In this document: piece after piece, positions 46,778 through 59,004 of the stretch | Layout: each line of letters begins with the position of its first letter | How positions within the stretch are numbered: position 1 is the stretch's first letter | DNA from: Stictocephala bisonia | Taxonomy: Eukaryota; Arthropoda; Insecta; Hemiptera; Membracidae | NCBI GenBank assembly: GCA_035578905.1 | Contig: JAQJVL010000610.1 | Location: 186,001 to 250,000, forward strand | Length of the DNA: 64,000 nucleotides | Direction of reading: 5' to 3' | Made by a program: the position numbers and the translations under genes | The notes under the pieces: model-generated | The model's input: only the letters and a program-made list of their open reading frames with translations | What the model was told of the DNA's origin: nothing | Databases searched by the model: none

Positions 46778-47540
46778 ATCTTTTGTACTCACACCTAGTG
46801 ACGTGACCCTCCACTCGTCTTATTCAATTACTTAGCCCTCCACTCCTTTTATGTACTCACACATAGTCATAAGGCTCTCCACTCGTTTTATATACTTACA
46901 CCCCAGCTGTGAGGCCCTCCTCTCGTCTTATGTATTCACACTCAGTGACTTGGCCCTCCACTCATATTTTGTACTCACACCCAGGGACTTGGCCCTCCAC
47001 TCATATTATGTACTCACACGCAGATACTTTGCTCTCCACTCATATTACGTACTCACACTCAGTGACTTGGCCCACTCGTCTAATATATTCACACACTCAG
47101 TGACTTGGCCCTCCACCCGTCTTATGTATTCACACCCAGTGACTTGGCTCTCCGTACTCATACCCTGTGACTTGGCTCTCCAATCGTCTTATGTACTCAC
47201 ATCCAGTGATGAGACCCTCCACTCGTCTTATGTACTCACACCCAGTGACTTGGCTCTCCACTAGTCTTATGTACTCACACACAATGACTTGGCCCTCCAT
47301 TCGTTTTATGTACTCACACCCAGTGACTCAGCCCTCCATTCGTCTTATGTACTCATACCCAGTGATGAGACCGTCCACTCGTCTTATAATACTCACACCT
47401 AGTGAATTGACCCTCCACTCATCCTACGTATTCACATTCAGTGTCATGACCTTCCAGTAACTTTTACACATGACCATTGACGTGGCTCTCAACATGTCTT
47501 ATGTATTCGCATCCATGGTCTGGCCTCTTCACTCACCCTA
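46778..47540 (+). repeat. 39-bp tandem repeat
   Basis: About 18 diverged units of TATGTACTCACACCCAGTGA CTTGGCCCTCCACTCGTCT. The period is divisible by three, so 13-residue-periodic frames stay open without coding support. It starts directly after the 106-bp array. Confidence 0.92.
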
Positions 47541-47979
47541 AATGTAGCACCTGGTTTCGTGTGACCCTTCAAATTGTACTACTTACATACAGTGATCCGA
47601 GCTGTTACTCACCATAAAGATTCATTTTCGATTATTTACATGTATTTTCCCTTTTTCTTCAATTTTAACTCTTCTGTTGGAAATGTCATATTACTGTATA
47701 TGTAGAATCCCATCGACAGGGTTCATCATTATATAAATTGATAAAGTTACCCACTTTCCCAAATATTCAAAAGACACTTTTTAAATGTGGTGTATTTCTT
47801 TAATAAATAGACAATAAATTAATAAAGTTTTTATTTGACCATGTTATAAACACAATTTTCACTATAGTGACGTCATTTCATAATACCGTTCTCATAGTGT
47901 AGTTTGGAAGCACCCTGTAAATCGTCAACTTTATCGTACACAATTATTGTGTTCATTATTAGACGTGTTGCTAAGAAGG
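47541..47979. other. AT-rich sequence, no gene seen
   Basis: Nothing recognised. Confidence 0.4.
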
Positions 47980-48160
47980 AAGATGATTTGTGCTGGGTGT
48001 GGGGAGCAGTGTCGTTATCATGGCAGACTGGTGACACTAGAGACAGGTGGCGGCGCCAGGTCAGCGGGTCTACTCCGCGAGGGCGCGGCCGACCCGACAG
48101 CTATCTCTTCCTGGCGTCACTGCGTGCGATCTTTCACATTCCTCTCACAATAACAAAAAC
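47980..48160. other. GC-rich islet 2
   Basis: A compact GC/CpG-rich block (GGTGGCGGCGCCAGGTCAGC, GCGAGGGCGCGGCCGACCCG) in AT-rich surroundings. Frames through it, including one beginning MICAGCGEQC, do not match any domain I can defend. Candidate regulatory or 5' non-coding sequence. Confidence 0.35.
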
Positions 48161-48939
48161 GGCCCTTTCTTCTCCTATATCAGGGATACTCACTACGCGG
48201 CCCTTAATACGATGTTTTACGGCCCTTGACATTTTTATAACTGTAACAATTTATTAAAGAGACAACTGCTTTCGTATTTTTATAAGCCACAAAAATTCCC
48301 AGAATGCTTAGGCCTAAACTTTGTTTTATTGTGCTAAATACTAAATTAATAGCAGAGAGACATAAGATTAATAGCTAGAAAACATAATATATGTATGTGT
48401 ATGTACTTGCGACCCTTAGATTATTTTGAGAAAAGTAATAAGTCTCTTCATGAAATCTTTGTGAAGAACCCATTCCTATACAGCTCCAATGTTGATTGGC
48501 CCATCGTTAGGGGAGTAATAATTACTTATTTGAAACTATTTTTCAACATTAAAATATTAAATTTATAAAATAATTCAACCATAAAAAGTTAATTCCATTC
48601 CATTTCTGCAAAAAAATCATTAAATACAAAAGTAAAATAAATATCTATGAACTATTTGTAGTAAATATAAAATGTCATAACGTAGATTATGTGATTTGAA
48701 TTAACCAACAGACAGTTTGTTTCTTATTACAGTGGCAACGAAACTGTAGAATCGTACAACTAAAGGGAAAAAGATTCAATGTCATAGACAAATATGCCTC
48801 TTCAGTACTACGATCCTCACAATTAGGGTGCCGTTTGGAATGGACTATGCCTGTTGAATAGCTGTAATTCGATCCATTACACTCAATCGATGACAATAAA
48901 CGCAACGCCACTATTGTAATACAGAGCCCGTAAGTTGTT
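48161..48939. other. AT-rich sequence, no gene seen
   Basis: Nothing recognised. Confidence 0.4.
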
Positions 48940-49200
48940 TATGAGCGGCGCCGATTGTAGTGTTATAACAGTTTGGCGTCGTTGGTTGTGAAATTTATTT
49001 CGCCAGGTGAGGTCTGCGGGCAAGCGGAGCGGTCCCACGACGCCGCACTTGCCGGAAATTGAAGGGCCGGCCGCATAATATAGTGGGTGAACTCTGAACT
49101 GTCGCAGTGTAGCCATTGTGTGTGGGCTCCTCCGCGCTATCCTGCTGCGACGCCTTCTTTAAAACAATGACAGCACTTTGTACATATATGTTCCCTGAAC
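48940..49200. other. GC-rich islet 3
   Basis: Contains GAGCGGCGCCGATTGTAG, CAAGCGGAGCGGTCCCACGA CGCCGC and GGGCCGGCCGCATAATATAG. No convincing coding frame. Candidate regulatory element. Confidence 0.35.
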
Positions 49201-50009
49201 TCTGACCCACACAAATTCGATAGTAAAATGTCCTAACCCTTTAAAATGTATGTGAGCCTAGATCCATATTACATTAGTAGCTTCGAAAATATAGAAACAT
49301 TATACAACTTTTGAAAAGAAACTTTTATATTGTTTTAATTTACTTAAACCGATTTGGTAAATATCTGTTCTAGAAAAAAATCGTTAACTAAGTCGATTTT
49401 AAGTATAGTTCTAATCTCTTAATTTTTAGGACATGTTTAATTCACTTTTGTATAAAACAATTAATTATCCTATTTTCCTCAAAATTAAGCCTTCTGACGA
49501 TATAAAACAAATGTTTTGTAAGTCTGTATTATAAATAAGTGTTACACTCATTAAACTTGTTCAAGGAACAAACATCACTCATTGGAGCGGCCGTAGTAGA
49601 TACGGGGCAGACGTTGGCTTGCCTCGCAGATGGTTCATAAGATCATGAACAGTTTGTTGCCTGCCGCTTCCTGAGTGGTCAAGACAAAGTGTATGGTCGG
49701 TTTGTGAGGGCAAAGGGGTAAAAAATCGAAATTTTGTCTTTAAAATACTAAAGATTCATATATATATATAAATATAAATGCTAGGGAAAGTTAACAGATG
49801 GTTCGCTCGAAAGATGCCTTTGGAAGTTGATATATTTCTCATCCCCAGAATGATTCTTATTTTTTTTATATATATATATATATAACAAACAGTTTCTTCG
49901 TGTGAGAGCTCTCATAACCCTAAATAGTTATATCGTATGACAGTTGAGGTATGAAACAACTATGATAAGCAAGAAGGAACATTCTACTGTTGGAATAAAA
50001 AGATAATCT
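49201..50009. other. No gene seen; small GC patch and AT microsatellites
   Basis: A GC-richer patch at 49580-49720 and two (TA)n runs (49759-49769 and 49868-49883) are the only structure. Confidence 0.4.
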
Positions 50010-51410
50010 GCGAAGGAGGAATAGACAACTATTTTATGTTTTTGATACTTTAATAATATGCTTCTGGAATTTAACTTCAGTATCGAAAACTATTCCCAGA
50101 AAACTAACACTGGCTCAGAATTCAATGACTGTGTCTCCCAAGAGTAGATGGTTTATTTTTTTAGCAACAGAACCTGATTTGGAAAAATTAATTATATTTG
50201 ACTTGGCTTCATTTACAAACAAAGAGTTATCGACCATCCACTCAACAAGAAAATTTCCTTTTATGAAGGCGTCAATCTGTTGTTGGTGTACAGTTTTATT
50301 TTATACGGTAATGGACGTGTCATCGGCAAATTGACGCAGGTTTGTCGACGAAACACTTCTTGTGATATCGTTAATAAACAGGAGAGAGAGAGAGAGAGAT
50401 AGGGCCCAGAATGGACTCCTGAGGCACCCCTGATTGAACAAAAGATACATTTGATTCACAGACCCGAAGACAACCAGAACAGTAAATATAGGGTACCTCA
50501 ATAATTTGCTTTCTAAATTTTTTTTATCTCTTTTTTATCAGCAGATAAGAAAATATCCAGTTAAAGGTTTTCTCCTTAAATCCAAGATATTCTAACTTAC
50601 TTAATACTAGTGTATGATTAACCACGTCGAAGGCCTTTCTTGGGTCAAGAAATATGCCCAAAGAATGGAAACGGTTTTCCAGGGAGGTAGAATCATATCT
50701 TAGAAAGTCAAACAATGCATTGAGAGTGGAAATCTTTTGGAATCCGGATTGCTTGGAAGAACTATGTAATACTGTTTGAATATAGGAAAGATGATAATCG
50801 GTTTAGAAAAATGTTATCAAGAACCTTTGAGTAGGTGGACAGACAGAAATAGGCCTAAAATCCTCTGGATTTTTGGAACTTTTGATTTTTGGAATAGGTT
50901 TTACCAAGCCCGATTTTAAAAGTGAAGGGAATTTACCAGATTCCAATGATTTATTAATAATATGAGTAAGTGGTGGTACGAGAGAAACAGAGCAGACTTT
51001 GAGTAATTTAGATGACATTTGGTCTTTGCTTGATGAGTTTCTGGTTTTTAGTGATGTTATTACGGACATTACCTCTCGTTCGTCAGTGGGGAACAGAGCA
51101 AAAGTTGATGATTTTTGTTTTAACGAAGCAGACAAGCAATCAGGGCAAGATTGATCATTACGTAGGCGTGACCCTAAGCCTGTAAAAAAGGTGTTAAAGA
51201 AATTTGCTACTTTTTGTAGATCTCCGAGAACTTCATTCTTCCCATTTTCGATAAGAATTTTACTAAACGGCTCGGCAGACTTACCAAGTCTATCCTCGTT
51301 CACAACATTCCACATAGCTTTCTGAATGTTACGACTGTTCTCAATATATTTCTGTCGCGTCCTTATTAGAGCGGTAAAACACTTATGGACATGGGATATT
51401 CGATACATAC
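50010..51410 (-). mobile_element. Third degenerate non-LTR retrotransposon (jockey-like RT)
   Basis: The minus strand reads: LGDLQKVANFFNTFFTGLGS (linker), SSKDQMSSKLLKV, LESGKFPSLLKSGLVKPIPK, NPEDFRPISVCP (fingers), then a frame break; FLDPRKAFDVVNHTLVLSKL (catalytic region A, 50715-50524); NQGCLRSPFWALSLSLSLLF and LRQFADDTSIT (FADD active site, about 50310); and a thumb region to 50020 (VNEAKSNIINFSKSGSV, FLGIVFD). The QG.P motif is altered and at least two frameshifts break it. The endonuclease half is absent. Motifs differ from the elements at 1-4.7 kb, so it is a different family. Confidence 0.85.
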
Positions 51411-52189
51411 ATTATTGTTATCATTTTGCTTACTGTATCATATATTTTATTGACATAGGAATTGGGCTGGTAACTAGTCAATTACTTGATAGTTGTTGCT
51501 ACTCATTTATTTGACCAGCCAATTAAATGTAAAATGCTTTTATTAAAGGCCCTTTTTCGTGGGTAGATTTGTCGTGCGTGGAGACATCATTTTTGTCTTT
51601 GTCGTATATTCCAATTAATCAATCGTTTGTCCAGTCCGGGTGCTGTAGATTACGATTGCACGAATGAAACATATAGATTTGTTCCGGCCTATAAAATGTT
51701 ACAATGTATTGAGGGAATGCACATTTTGTACCACAGAGGTGCACTAAGAAGACTTTTCAAAATACCATTAGAAATACTCTTCAAGATAACTTTTATCTCA
51801 TACCAATTAACAATATATCAACATTAAATTAAAAAAAAAAATAATTATATTAATAATAGCTAATAAACAAAAACAATATCAAATATTTTTTCTTTTAGTA
51901 TTTTAACAGTTCATCTCCCAATGTTACGTAATGACAGACCGAGGCCGAATGCCGAGGTATCACGAAAGTAGTGACTGACGGGTTAATCTTTCTTACTATT
52001 TATTTATCTTCATGATACGGTCAGTAGTTATACTTGTATGATTTTCATATAACTCTTTTATTCCTCTATACCTATATCTAACACTGTACAGGTGTCATCG
52101 TAAATTTGCTTTTCCAGTAAGACTTAAGTTGATCATTCTTTTATTCTTAGTTACAGTTATTTCAGTTTCACTTGTGGGGTGCTCTTTGT
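51411..52189. other. AT-rich sequence, no gene seen
   Basis: At 51940-51990 GACCGAGGCCGAATGCCGAG then GTATCACGAAAGTAGTGACT resembles the core of the repeats at 56165 and 59005. Confidence 0.4.
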
Positions 52190-52520
52190 TCTATCCTCCC
52201 TCCCTCCCTGTAACCGTCTCTGCAGTGTCCAAGGGCTCGGCGGTGGCGGAGTTGGTGGCCGCGGATGTTTGCGCCAGGGCCCAAGGCAGCTGGCGACCAG
52301 TTTTTACAACTCGCGGCGCCGGTCCGACCGCGGCGTGGGAAGCTACTCTCACACCCCCTGCATGCTCTACCCGCCAACGGTCATCTCGCGCGACCCCACT
52401 TGCTTAATTTGCACGCGAATCCTGCATCGGGGGTCGGTTCGCGAATTTGCATAGTGCTCCTCGCCTCCTCCTTTCTACTTCGGGAACGAAACGGGACCGC
52501 TCGTTTTTTATTGGGGAGAT
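52190..52520. other. GC-rich islet 4 with octamer motifs
   Basis: The longest GC/CpG-rich block outside dan (GGCGGTGGCGGAGTTGGTGG, CGCGGCGCCGGTCCGACCGC). It contains the POU octamer ATTTGCAT (52445-52452) and a near-octamer ATTTGCAC (52407). Three frames are open, but none gives a recognisable domain. Candidate enhancer, promoter or 5' exon. Confidence 0.45.
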
Positions 52521-53397
52521 CGCACGCAACAGGTTCCCTTCAACAGTCGGAAATAACTGTGTTGAATTATTGCCATCGATTGCCGTAACTTTATGGCACT
52601 TCCCATTTCGTATGAGTCAACTGAAGTTTGTATTGTCCACATTACTCCTCATAACCATGGCCATTTGTCTCATTGACTCGTTTGTGTACAGAATAATTAA
52701 TTATCACCGACAACTTAATTAATGTTCGAATATTCTCGTTGATATTTTTTAAAAAGTTCTTTAATTTGATCTTATTTATACAATATGAGGTAATTAAAGT
52801 ACGAAATAACGGTAGTTAATGTGGTTATAGAAAATATTATGTAATAAAAACAAAATTGGAAAGCTAACTATGACAATTTATAAACTAGACATGTTTTATT
52901 TATTCATATTTCATGTTTAATTGTATAGATGCAAATATGGATAGGCATTGCATAAAAGTATGTCATGAGTGTATATAAAAGAGTATAGCCTTTGTGAGAG
53001 TCAACCGATCCTTATTAAGGATGATATATACAAAGGATTATGGTTTTATGACGGAGATGCACTTCGTGTCAATACTTACCGAAAAATAAAAACAGCCCTC
53101 AAAATAAAAAAAATTAATAATGTTCATCTAACACACCCAAGTGGGGTATCACATTAAAGGTATTCTTCTCTTAATTACTAATATACCATCAGATTTTAGA
53201 AAGGACTACGTTTATGGGCACCACTGCCAACAAAACCAAAATTTTTTGTCATACAGACCAAAGATCCTGACGAAACCACAGGCGAGATCCACAAATGAGC
53301 TAAAAAGGCAGAGCTACCAGTTTTTTATTTATTATTTTTTATTTTAAGGATGTTTGGGGAGAGGAACGTGAAACTTAAATTTTTTCAACATTATATT
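52521..53397. other. No gene seen
   Basis: A plus-strand stretch at 52969-53300 translates as ILIKDDIYKGLWFYDGDAL then, after a shift, KGLRLWAPLPTKPKFFVIQT. It is coding-like but matches nothing I recognise; perhaps a transposon relic. Confidence 0.35.
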
Positions 53398-53399
53398 CA

Positions 53400-53722
53400 C
53401 CCAAAGAATATTTTGTCAAAATCCGTTATATGCCCCAACTGTGTTTTTCCACACCTATGTCATATAATGAAGATATACGTATTGTAGGTGTTGACAATGA
53501 TCAACTTGGGTAGTACTCGTGATCAGCTAGGATAGCATACTTGATCAAATTGGGCAGCATCCGTGATCAGCTTGGGCAGCATCCGTGATCAGCTAGGGTA
53601 TCAAACGTGATAAACTTTGGTAGCGCAGGTTAAGTTAGGTTAGGTTTTCGTTTTGCTTTATTAAAACAATGCTGTGGAAAAATACGGTTGGGGGCATATA
53701 GCGGATTTGACCGAATATTTAA
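53400..53722. mobile_element. Small TIR element containing a 22-bp minisatellite
   Basis: AATATTTTGTCAAAATCCGT TATATGCCCCAACTGTGTTT TTCCACA at the left is inverted at 53670-53722 with few changes: about 50-bp terminal repeats. The centre (53487-53625) has about six units of TGATCAGCTTGGGCAGCATC CG, and beside the right arm lies GGTTAAGTTAGGTTAGGTTT, which contains TTAGG steps. Confidence 0.8.
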
Positions 53723-55663
53723 ATATCTAAAATTCACCCTGTATAGGTCAGCATTACGTTTTAAGGAAAGTCCACCTATTTCTCGATTGTAAATTTCACA
53801 ATATATAATTATATTTTTTATTTAAAAAGGTAACTTGACATACAATGTTGTAATCTAAACAGTTCTCCATACAGATGTGAATAATATTTTATATCACATA
53901 TATAGATATATGATAAATATACAGTATAGACCTTTTTATTTTTTTCTTCTTCAATATGCTGTGATGAATGATCAATCCGTATAAGAATGTTTAACTGCAA
54001 ATGTCGGGTGTAAGATACTCCTGATCAAATCTCTTCTCACTGAATGATTTCTCTCTCAATTATCACTGTTTTGATGGTTTTAGATTTTTGTTTGTCGAGT
54101 TAGTTTATACATGTTTTACTTTTAGTTCATTGATCGATTGGTAAACAAGTGGTTGTTTACCACTTGTTTGTTACATAATTATTCTGACAACAATTGACAT
54201 TTTAATGTGCATTGAACTGTTGCCCAGTTCTTCAGTAGATCATCTTCAGATATTCTTTGATCGTCGTCGAACAATAATCAAAATGTTGTATGTGATACAA
54301 AATAAGTGAGTATAATAAGTATAATAAAATCATATTATAATGTTAATTATTGTTAGAACCATCGATTTAGTAATAACTTACCTTAAAGAAGACTGTTTTT
54401 AAAAACGTGCTTAAATAAGTAAAACTAATTCCTTAAATTAAAATTAATTAACAAAAAAGTGGGGCGCAAGGATGATTATTATAATTCAGAAGTTATCCAT
54501 TTCATGTGCCCTCCGTCGTATATTTTTACTTTTAATTAAAATTAATTATTATATTGTTAAATATATTGATGTTTTATCTCGTATTTGTCTTTATATTTTG
54601 AAGAATGTGTTTTTGTAAATTGATGTATCACCGACAGTAAATATTTGGAAAGTACACCATCATGGATAGTACTAACAGTTCAACATTAAAGTCAAGTAAC
54701 ATGGAGACATCTTTTTTGTCGTAATTGATTTAGTAGGCCTACTTTCAATTTTTGATTATTATTTTTTGATATTTATTACATAACATTAAGAAAACATTAA
54801 ACAGGATTTTAAAAATGCAGTTAAAAATGACAAATTACTTTATTCCTAGAAAATTAATTTATAAATATTTATATAGTAAAATGGATAGCATGAACCGCAT
54901 TTTAATGTTTTCTAGCTCACTTTTGAAAAGTTGTAGCGTTTTGCTCATGCATGTCCGTTTTGCGTGTTTTGTGAAAGGTCCAGTTTGCGAACATGTTCAG
55001 ATTCATGGGAAGAGGGGCGATAGGAATCCTGCTGTGGGAAAAATTCCAGTTTGCGAATATATCTTGGGGATTTATATGTTCTCCTATCCATGGAAATAAT
55101 AAGGTATGTTATATTAAAAGTGGGCTATTTATTACAAACTATTTTATAGTCAAATTATTAAAATTCAAACAAATCCTCCTAAGAAGATAAATCATAATTT
55201 TTTTAAAAATCAAATATTGACATTGTAACAAAATACTTCCATCATAACAATATATTTTAAATCATACAATTGGTAAATATTATATAAACCTCTAAAAAAT
55301 ACAAATCACTTTAAATAAGAATGTTGTGACTCGTAACAAAATTACGTTGAAAAACAAATTGAAATAATTACACATTTACAAATCAAAATTCTGTACTTAA
55401 AAAATCCTAAAACATAACACAATTATTAAAAAACACACACACTAATTATATTATTGTATGACAATTTATTTTAATTTGGCTTATCTTTATTATTCCTTTT
55501 GCATTTTTAGGTTTACCCAGCGCAGTTTCGCGTATTATAAAAATATCATAGTCTATTATATATAATTTATCAATGCTATTTAACTTTAACATGTAATAGG
55601 CTAAATATTTTTTTCAATTGTTGCTAAAATAAAAAAAATCTTTTTAAACTATTATTTTTCAAA

Positions 55664-55667
<4 letters not shown>
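53723..55667. other. AT-rich sequence, no gene seen
   Basis: Open stretches at 54815-55190 are unrecognised. CCAGTTTGCGAA occurs twice (54979, 55046) as a short direct repeat. Confidence 0.4.

Positions 55668-55723
<56 letters not shown>
55668..55723. repeat. (AT)n microsatellite
   Basis: About 28 uninterrupted AT dinucleotides. Confidence 0.97.
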
Positions 55724-55725
<2 letters not shown>

Positions 55726-56164
55726 CCAAATACCACTCACTCACTCATATCAAACAATACTAATCACAACAACAAACCAACAAACCAAATACTACAAAAT
55801 ATCAAACATCACGGAACGGATTTACACGAAATGTTAAAGGAAATTAGCTTTAGTATCGAAGAAACCCACTAAGACACAAATTTTCGAAATTTCATTCGTA
55901 AGGGGTACAAGCAGCCCTTAAAAATTCCCTTTTTCCAAAATAAATTTGGTTCGATTTTAATAAATTAATAACTACTGTTTTGTAAATAAATAAACATGTT
56001 TATTTTGTATGTTTGACATTATCCTATTGGTGCATTTAAAGTTTAATCTTCAGCTGTCAAACAAAAACAAATGAAATGAACACTTTTAAAATAGGCTAAG
56101 TAACACCATTGATTTTATAAGCGTAATACCATTGAGTATTTATTAATAAATATGAAGCAACGCA
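55724..56164. other. AT-rich sequence, no gene seen
   Basis: Nothing recognised. Confidence 0.4.
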
Positions 56165-56340
56165 TGTAGTATGAGTGATTACTGTAAACAAATTTAATAT
56201 TGTCATTTTATTTCATACAGCTAATCTACTGTTATTTGAGGTTAAAAATCACTTTGCGAGGCCGAAGGCCTAGGTGTATCGAGCGCAGCGAGAGTTGGGT
56301 TGGCACACGAAGCGAGCAGGAGTATCCCCTAGTATTTACT
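56165..56340 (+). repeat. Dispersed repeat with GGCCGAAGGCC and GAGCGCAGCGAG, copy 1
   Basis: It aligns over about 170 bp with 59005-59180 in the same orientation: AAATTTAATATTGT.ATTTTA, ATACAG.TAA.CTACT.TTATTT, then CGAAGGCC.AGGTGTAT.GAGC, TTGGCAC.GAAGCG.GCAGG, TCCCCT.GTAT. Probably a terminal part of an uncharacterised mobile element. Confidence 0.75.
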
Positions 56341-56521
56341 ATCCTAAACACTATAATATGTAAATGAAATGCTGTAGCTAGCATACAAACTGTTATAATC
56401 ATTTACATTGAATCTTATTACATCATACGCGTACATACTTACAGAGTAGCTCCTCAAAATAACTGTCTATGCTTAAACTTTACAATTGTGTTCCCATTTT
56501 AAATATTTTAATGGGTGGTGC

Positions 56522-56820
56522 CAGAGAGAAGAAAAAAACAGAGGTCGCTTCTAATGGCCCAGCAAGCGCCCCAGTGGTAGTTATAATTGGATTACACGTA
56601 ATGTACATATTTTATAAATCTGTAATAATAATTAATTCGTTTGTCCTGAGGGTTTGGAGGGGATTAAGGGAAGGGACTAACAATGGTGCTGGCCCTACCA
56701 TCCCCACGGTGGACTAGAAAACTACAGTAACTACTGTATGTACTCGACACGCCAAGTTTCTAAACCGACACACACTCGGCGCACTATTAGATGCGATCTC
56801 TGTTACTTTCTTCTTTGCAG
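56522..56820. mobile_element. MITE, 'CACAGAGAAA' family, copy 3
   Basis: Left end CAGAGAGAAGAAAAAAACAG AGGTCGCTTCTAATGGCC; right end GATGCGATCTCTGTTACTTT CTTCTTTG. Internal blocks GTAATGTACATATTTTATAA, TAATAATAATTAATT and CTCGACACGCC are shared with copy 1. Confidence 0.8.
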
Positions 56821-57139
56821 AGGTGCCCAGTTAATTTTTAAAACGTAACCTTGTTACCATTATCGCTATTCTTTCGTTTAATTTTATGTATTTATTTTTC
56901 ATATTGACTGCTTCTAAATTTAGGTCCATCGCGATTTAAATGCCTGCCTCCAAATCGCTTCAGGAATGCATCTGACAGACGGGTGCTAAGTCCGATCCAT
57001 GCACATTGCCGTAATACGCGTAACTATAGCCGGTAGCGTTTTGAAACATTTACCCGCTTCGCCTATTAAATGGATCATTTTGGCAGGTTTTAATTCTTGT
57101 CGCAAAGTGGAAAAATTATATTATGTAAAATCAAAGCAT
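56821..57139. other. No gene seen
   Basis: Unrecognised 66-codon frame running into the 74-bp array. Confidence 0.4.
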
Positions 57140-57726
57140 TCCCGTATGCTCACAAACTGGAAGACCCTTGTTCGCAAACAACATCTAACCCCATTTTGAT
57201 ATAGAACTGTTATTACCGTATGTTCACAAACTGGAAGACCCTTGTTCGCAAACAACATCTAACCCCATTTTGATATAGAACTGTTATTACCGTATGTTCA
57301 CAAACTGGAAGACCCTTGTTCGCAAACAACATCTAACCCCATTTTGATATAGAACTGTTATTACCGTATGTTCACAAACTGGAAGACCCTTGTTCGCAAA
57401 CAACATCTAACCCCATTTTGATATAGAACTGTTATTACCGTATGTTCACAAACTGGAAGACCCTTGTTCGCAAACAACATCTAACCCCATTTTGATATAG
57501 AACTGTTATTACCGTATGTTCACAAACTGGAAGACCCTTGTTTGCAAACAACATCTAACCCCATTTTGATTTAGAACTGTTATTACCGTATGTTCACAAA
57601 CTGGAAGACCCTTGTTCGCAAACAACATCTAACCCCATTTTGATATACTGTTATTACCGTATATTCACAAACTGGAAGATCCTTGTTCGCAAACAACATC
57701 TAACTCCATTTTGACATAGAGCTGTT
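57140..57726 (+). repeat. 74-bp tandem repeat, about eight units
   Basis: Unit CCGTATGTTCACAAACTGGA AGACCCTTGTTCGCAAACAA CATCTAACCCCATTTTGATA TAGAACTGTTATTA. The inner units are almost identical; the first and last are diverged, as expected when an array grows by unequal exchange in its middle. Confidence 0.96.
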
Positions 57727-58154
57727 TTCAAAAGTATTTTTTTTAGAATATAATTATTTTTGGATTTTTTTAGAAAATCATGTTAACTCTTTTAGTAAAG
57801 AACGTCCTATTATCCGGATGTACAAAAAACTGCTTAAAGTGCCAACGTCCTGTTATAACAGGACATCACAAACCAAGTTCAATAAACATTTCCAAAAATA
57901 AACTTCTCATTGATGTAAAATTATCTTCTCATTTGTTAACATGTACTTTAAGATAAAAACCATAATTCTAGCACGGTGTCCTTCCTTATATATAATACAT
58001 GGAGCCGTTTTTGTCAACGCAACTCCACCCTTATTTCTAGATGTAAACGGTTGAGGTTTCAAAAAATTTGCCTCTATTCGTAGCTGTGCAATAAGGACTT
58101 AATTCTTCAATATTTTCACCCTGAAGGATGTGAAATAGTATATTTCATAAAAAG
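57727..58154. other. No gene seen
   Basis: Nothing recognised. Confidence 0.4.
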
Positions 58155-58258
58155 AGTGGAAAGTGGGGTTTTGCATGTTCGAGACCATATGTTTGAAGTG
58201 CGAGACTTGTCGAGCACTTCGAATGGTCGAGAACATACAAAACACTTTCTCTCGAGTT
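58155..58258. repeat. Long imperfect hairpin (~100 nt)
   Basis: GTTTTGCATGTTCGAGACCA with its continuation TATGTTTGAAGTGC pairs with GCACTTCGAATGGTCGAGAA then CATACAAAAC, leaving a loop of about ten bases (GAGACTTGTC). Outer flanks AAAGTG / CACTTT also pair. Confidence 0.8.
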
Positions 58259-58267
58259 TTGAACGAT

Positions 58268-58446
58268 ACTTTTCACTACACTACGGAATAAAATCAGGTG
58301 TTGTTGACTGTGGAAAATTTTCGGTTGTAAACAATGTTACTTTTAGTAGTAAACAATAGACAGCTGACAGCTGTTGAAAATATGATGTTTCGCAGGTTGT
58401 AAACACATAACGAAAACAGCTGAACTCATAGTAGTGTAGTGAAAAG
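58268..58446. mobile_element. Short element with 16-bp perfect inverted ends
   Basis: CTTTTCACTACACTAC at the left and GTAGTGTAGTGAAAAG at the right bracket about 180 bp rich in CAGCTG motifs. No coding capacity. It abuts the hairpin to the left and a retroelement tail to the right, so it may be part of a larger structure. Confidence 0.6.
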
Positions 58447-58680
58447 AATAAGAATAAGAATAAGAATATATTTATTTTCTCGAAATATATACATAAAATA
58501 CATATAATTACATTCAAACATAAAAAGGTTTCTTCTTAATTCTCTGTTAACAAAATAAAACTTATACTACTAGAACAAAACCTTTCATAAATTACATATT
58601 TCAAGAAAATACTAGGACCTCCTAAGGCAATGCCTGTTTTAGAGGTTCCTTCTTTTCAAATAAATCTTAATATGCGCATG
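58447..58680 (-). mobile_element. 3' UTR and tail of a non-LTR retrotransposon
   Basis: On the minus strand the segment ends AAATAAATATATTCTTATTC TTATTCTTATTC, a microsatellite-type tail typical of CR1/RTE-like elements, preceded by an AT-rich untranslated region with a conserved-looking CTAAAACAGGCATTGCCTTA. No coding part remains: a 5'-truncated insertion. Confidence 0.5.
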
Positions 58681-59004
58681 AGCAAATAATATTAATTTAA
58701 AATAAAAAATCCCAATTCTTCAAAATATAAACACTAATATAAAAACATAAAAAGCTCTTAATGTACGTTTTTCGGCCATAAGAATAACATGGAGAGAGAT
58801 TTAAATTAATCGAAAAGTAACAGCTGTTCAAATGTAAATAATGATTTCCAAAAACTTCTAACAGCTGTTGGAATATAAACAATTGTGTTTGTAAAATTGA
58901 AGAGGTTATCTTTTATAATATTAAACCAGGGAAGGTTGTATGCAAGGTTTTATTCACATTCGATTGTAGGGCTCTAGGCCTATCATTGGGTGTGTATAAT
59001 AAAC
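58681..59004. other. AT-rich sequence, no gene seen
   Basis: Several CAGCTGTT motifs recur (58822, 58863); otherwise nothing. Confidence 0.4.

Noticed and set aside
46851..47460. Frames with 13-residue periodicity (SYVLTPSDLALH type)
   Set aside because: Readings of the 39-bp tandem repeat.
47947..48153. Possible LIM-like start (MICAGCGEQC) in GC islet 2
   Set aside because: Spacing of later Cys/His residues does not fit a LIM zinc finger and the frame degenerates at once.
53625..53650. Telomere-derived interstitial TTAGG array
   Set aside because: Only two or three TTAGG steps; too short to call telomeric.
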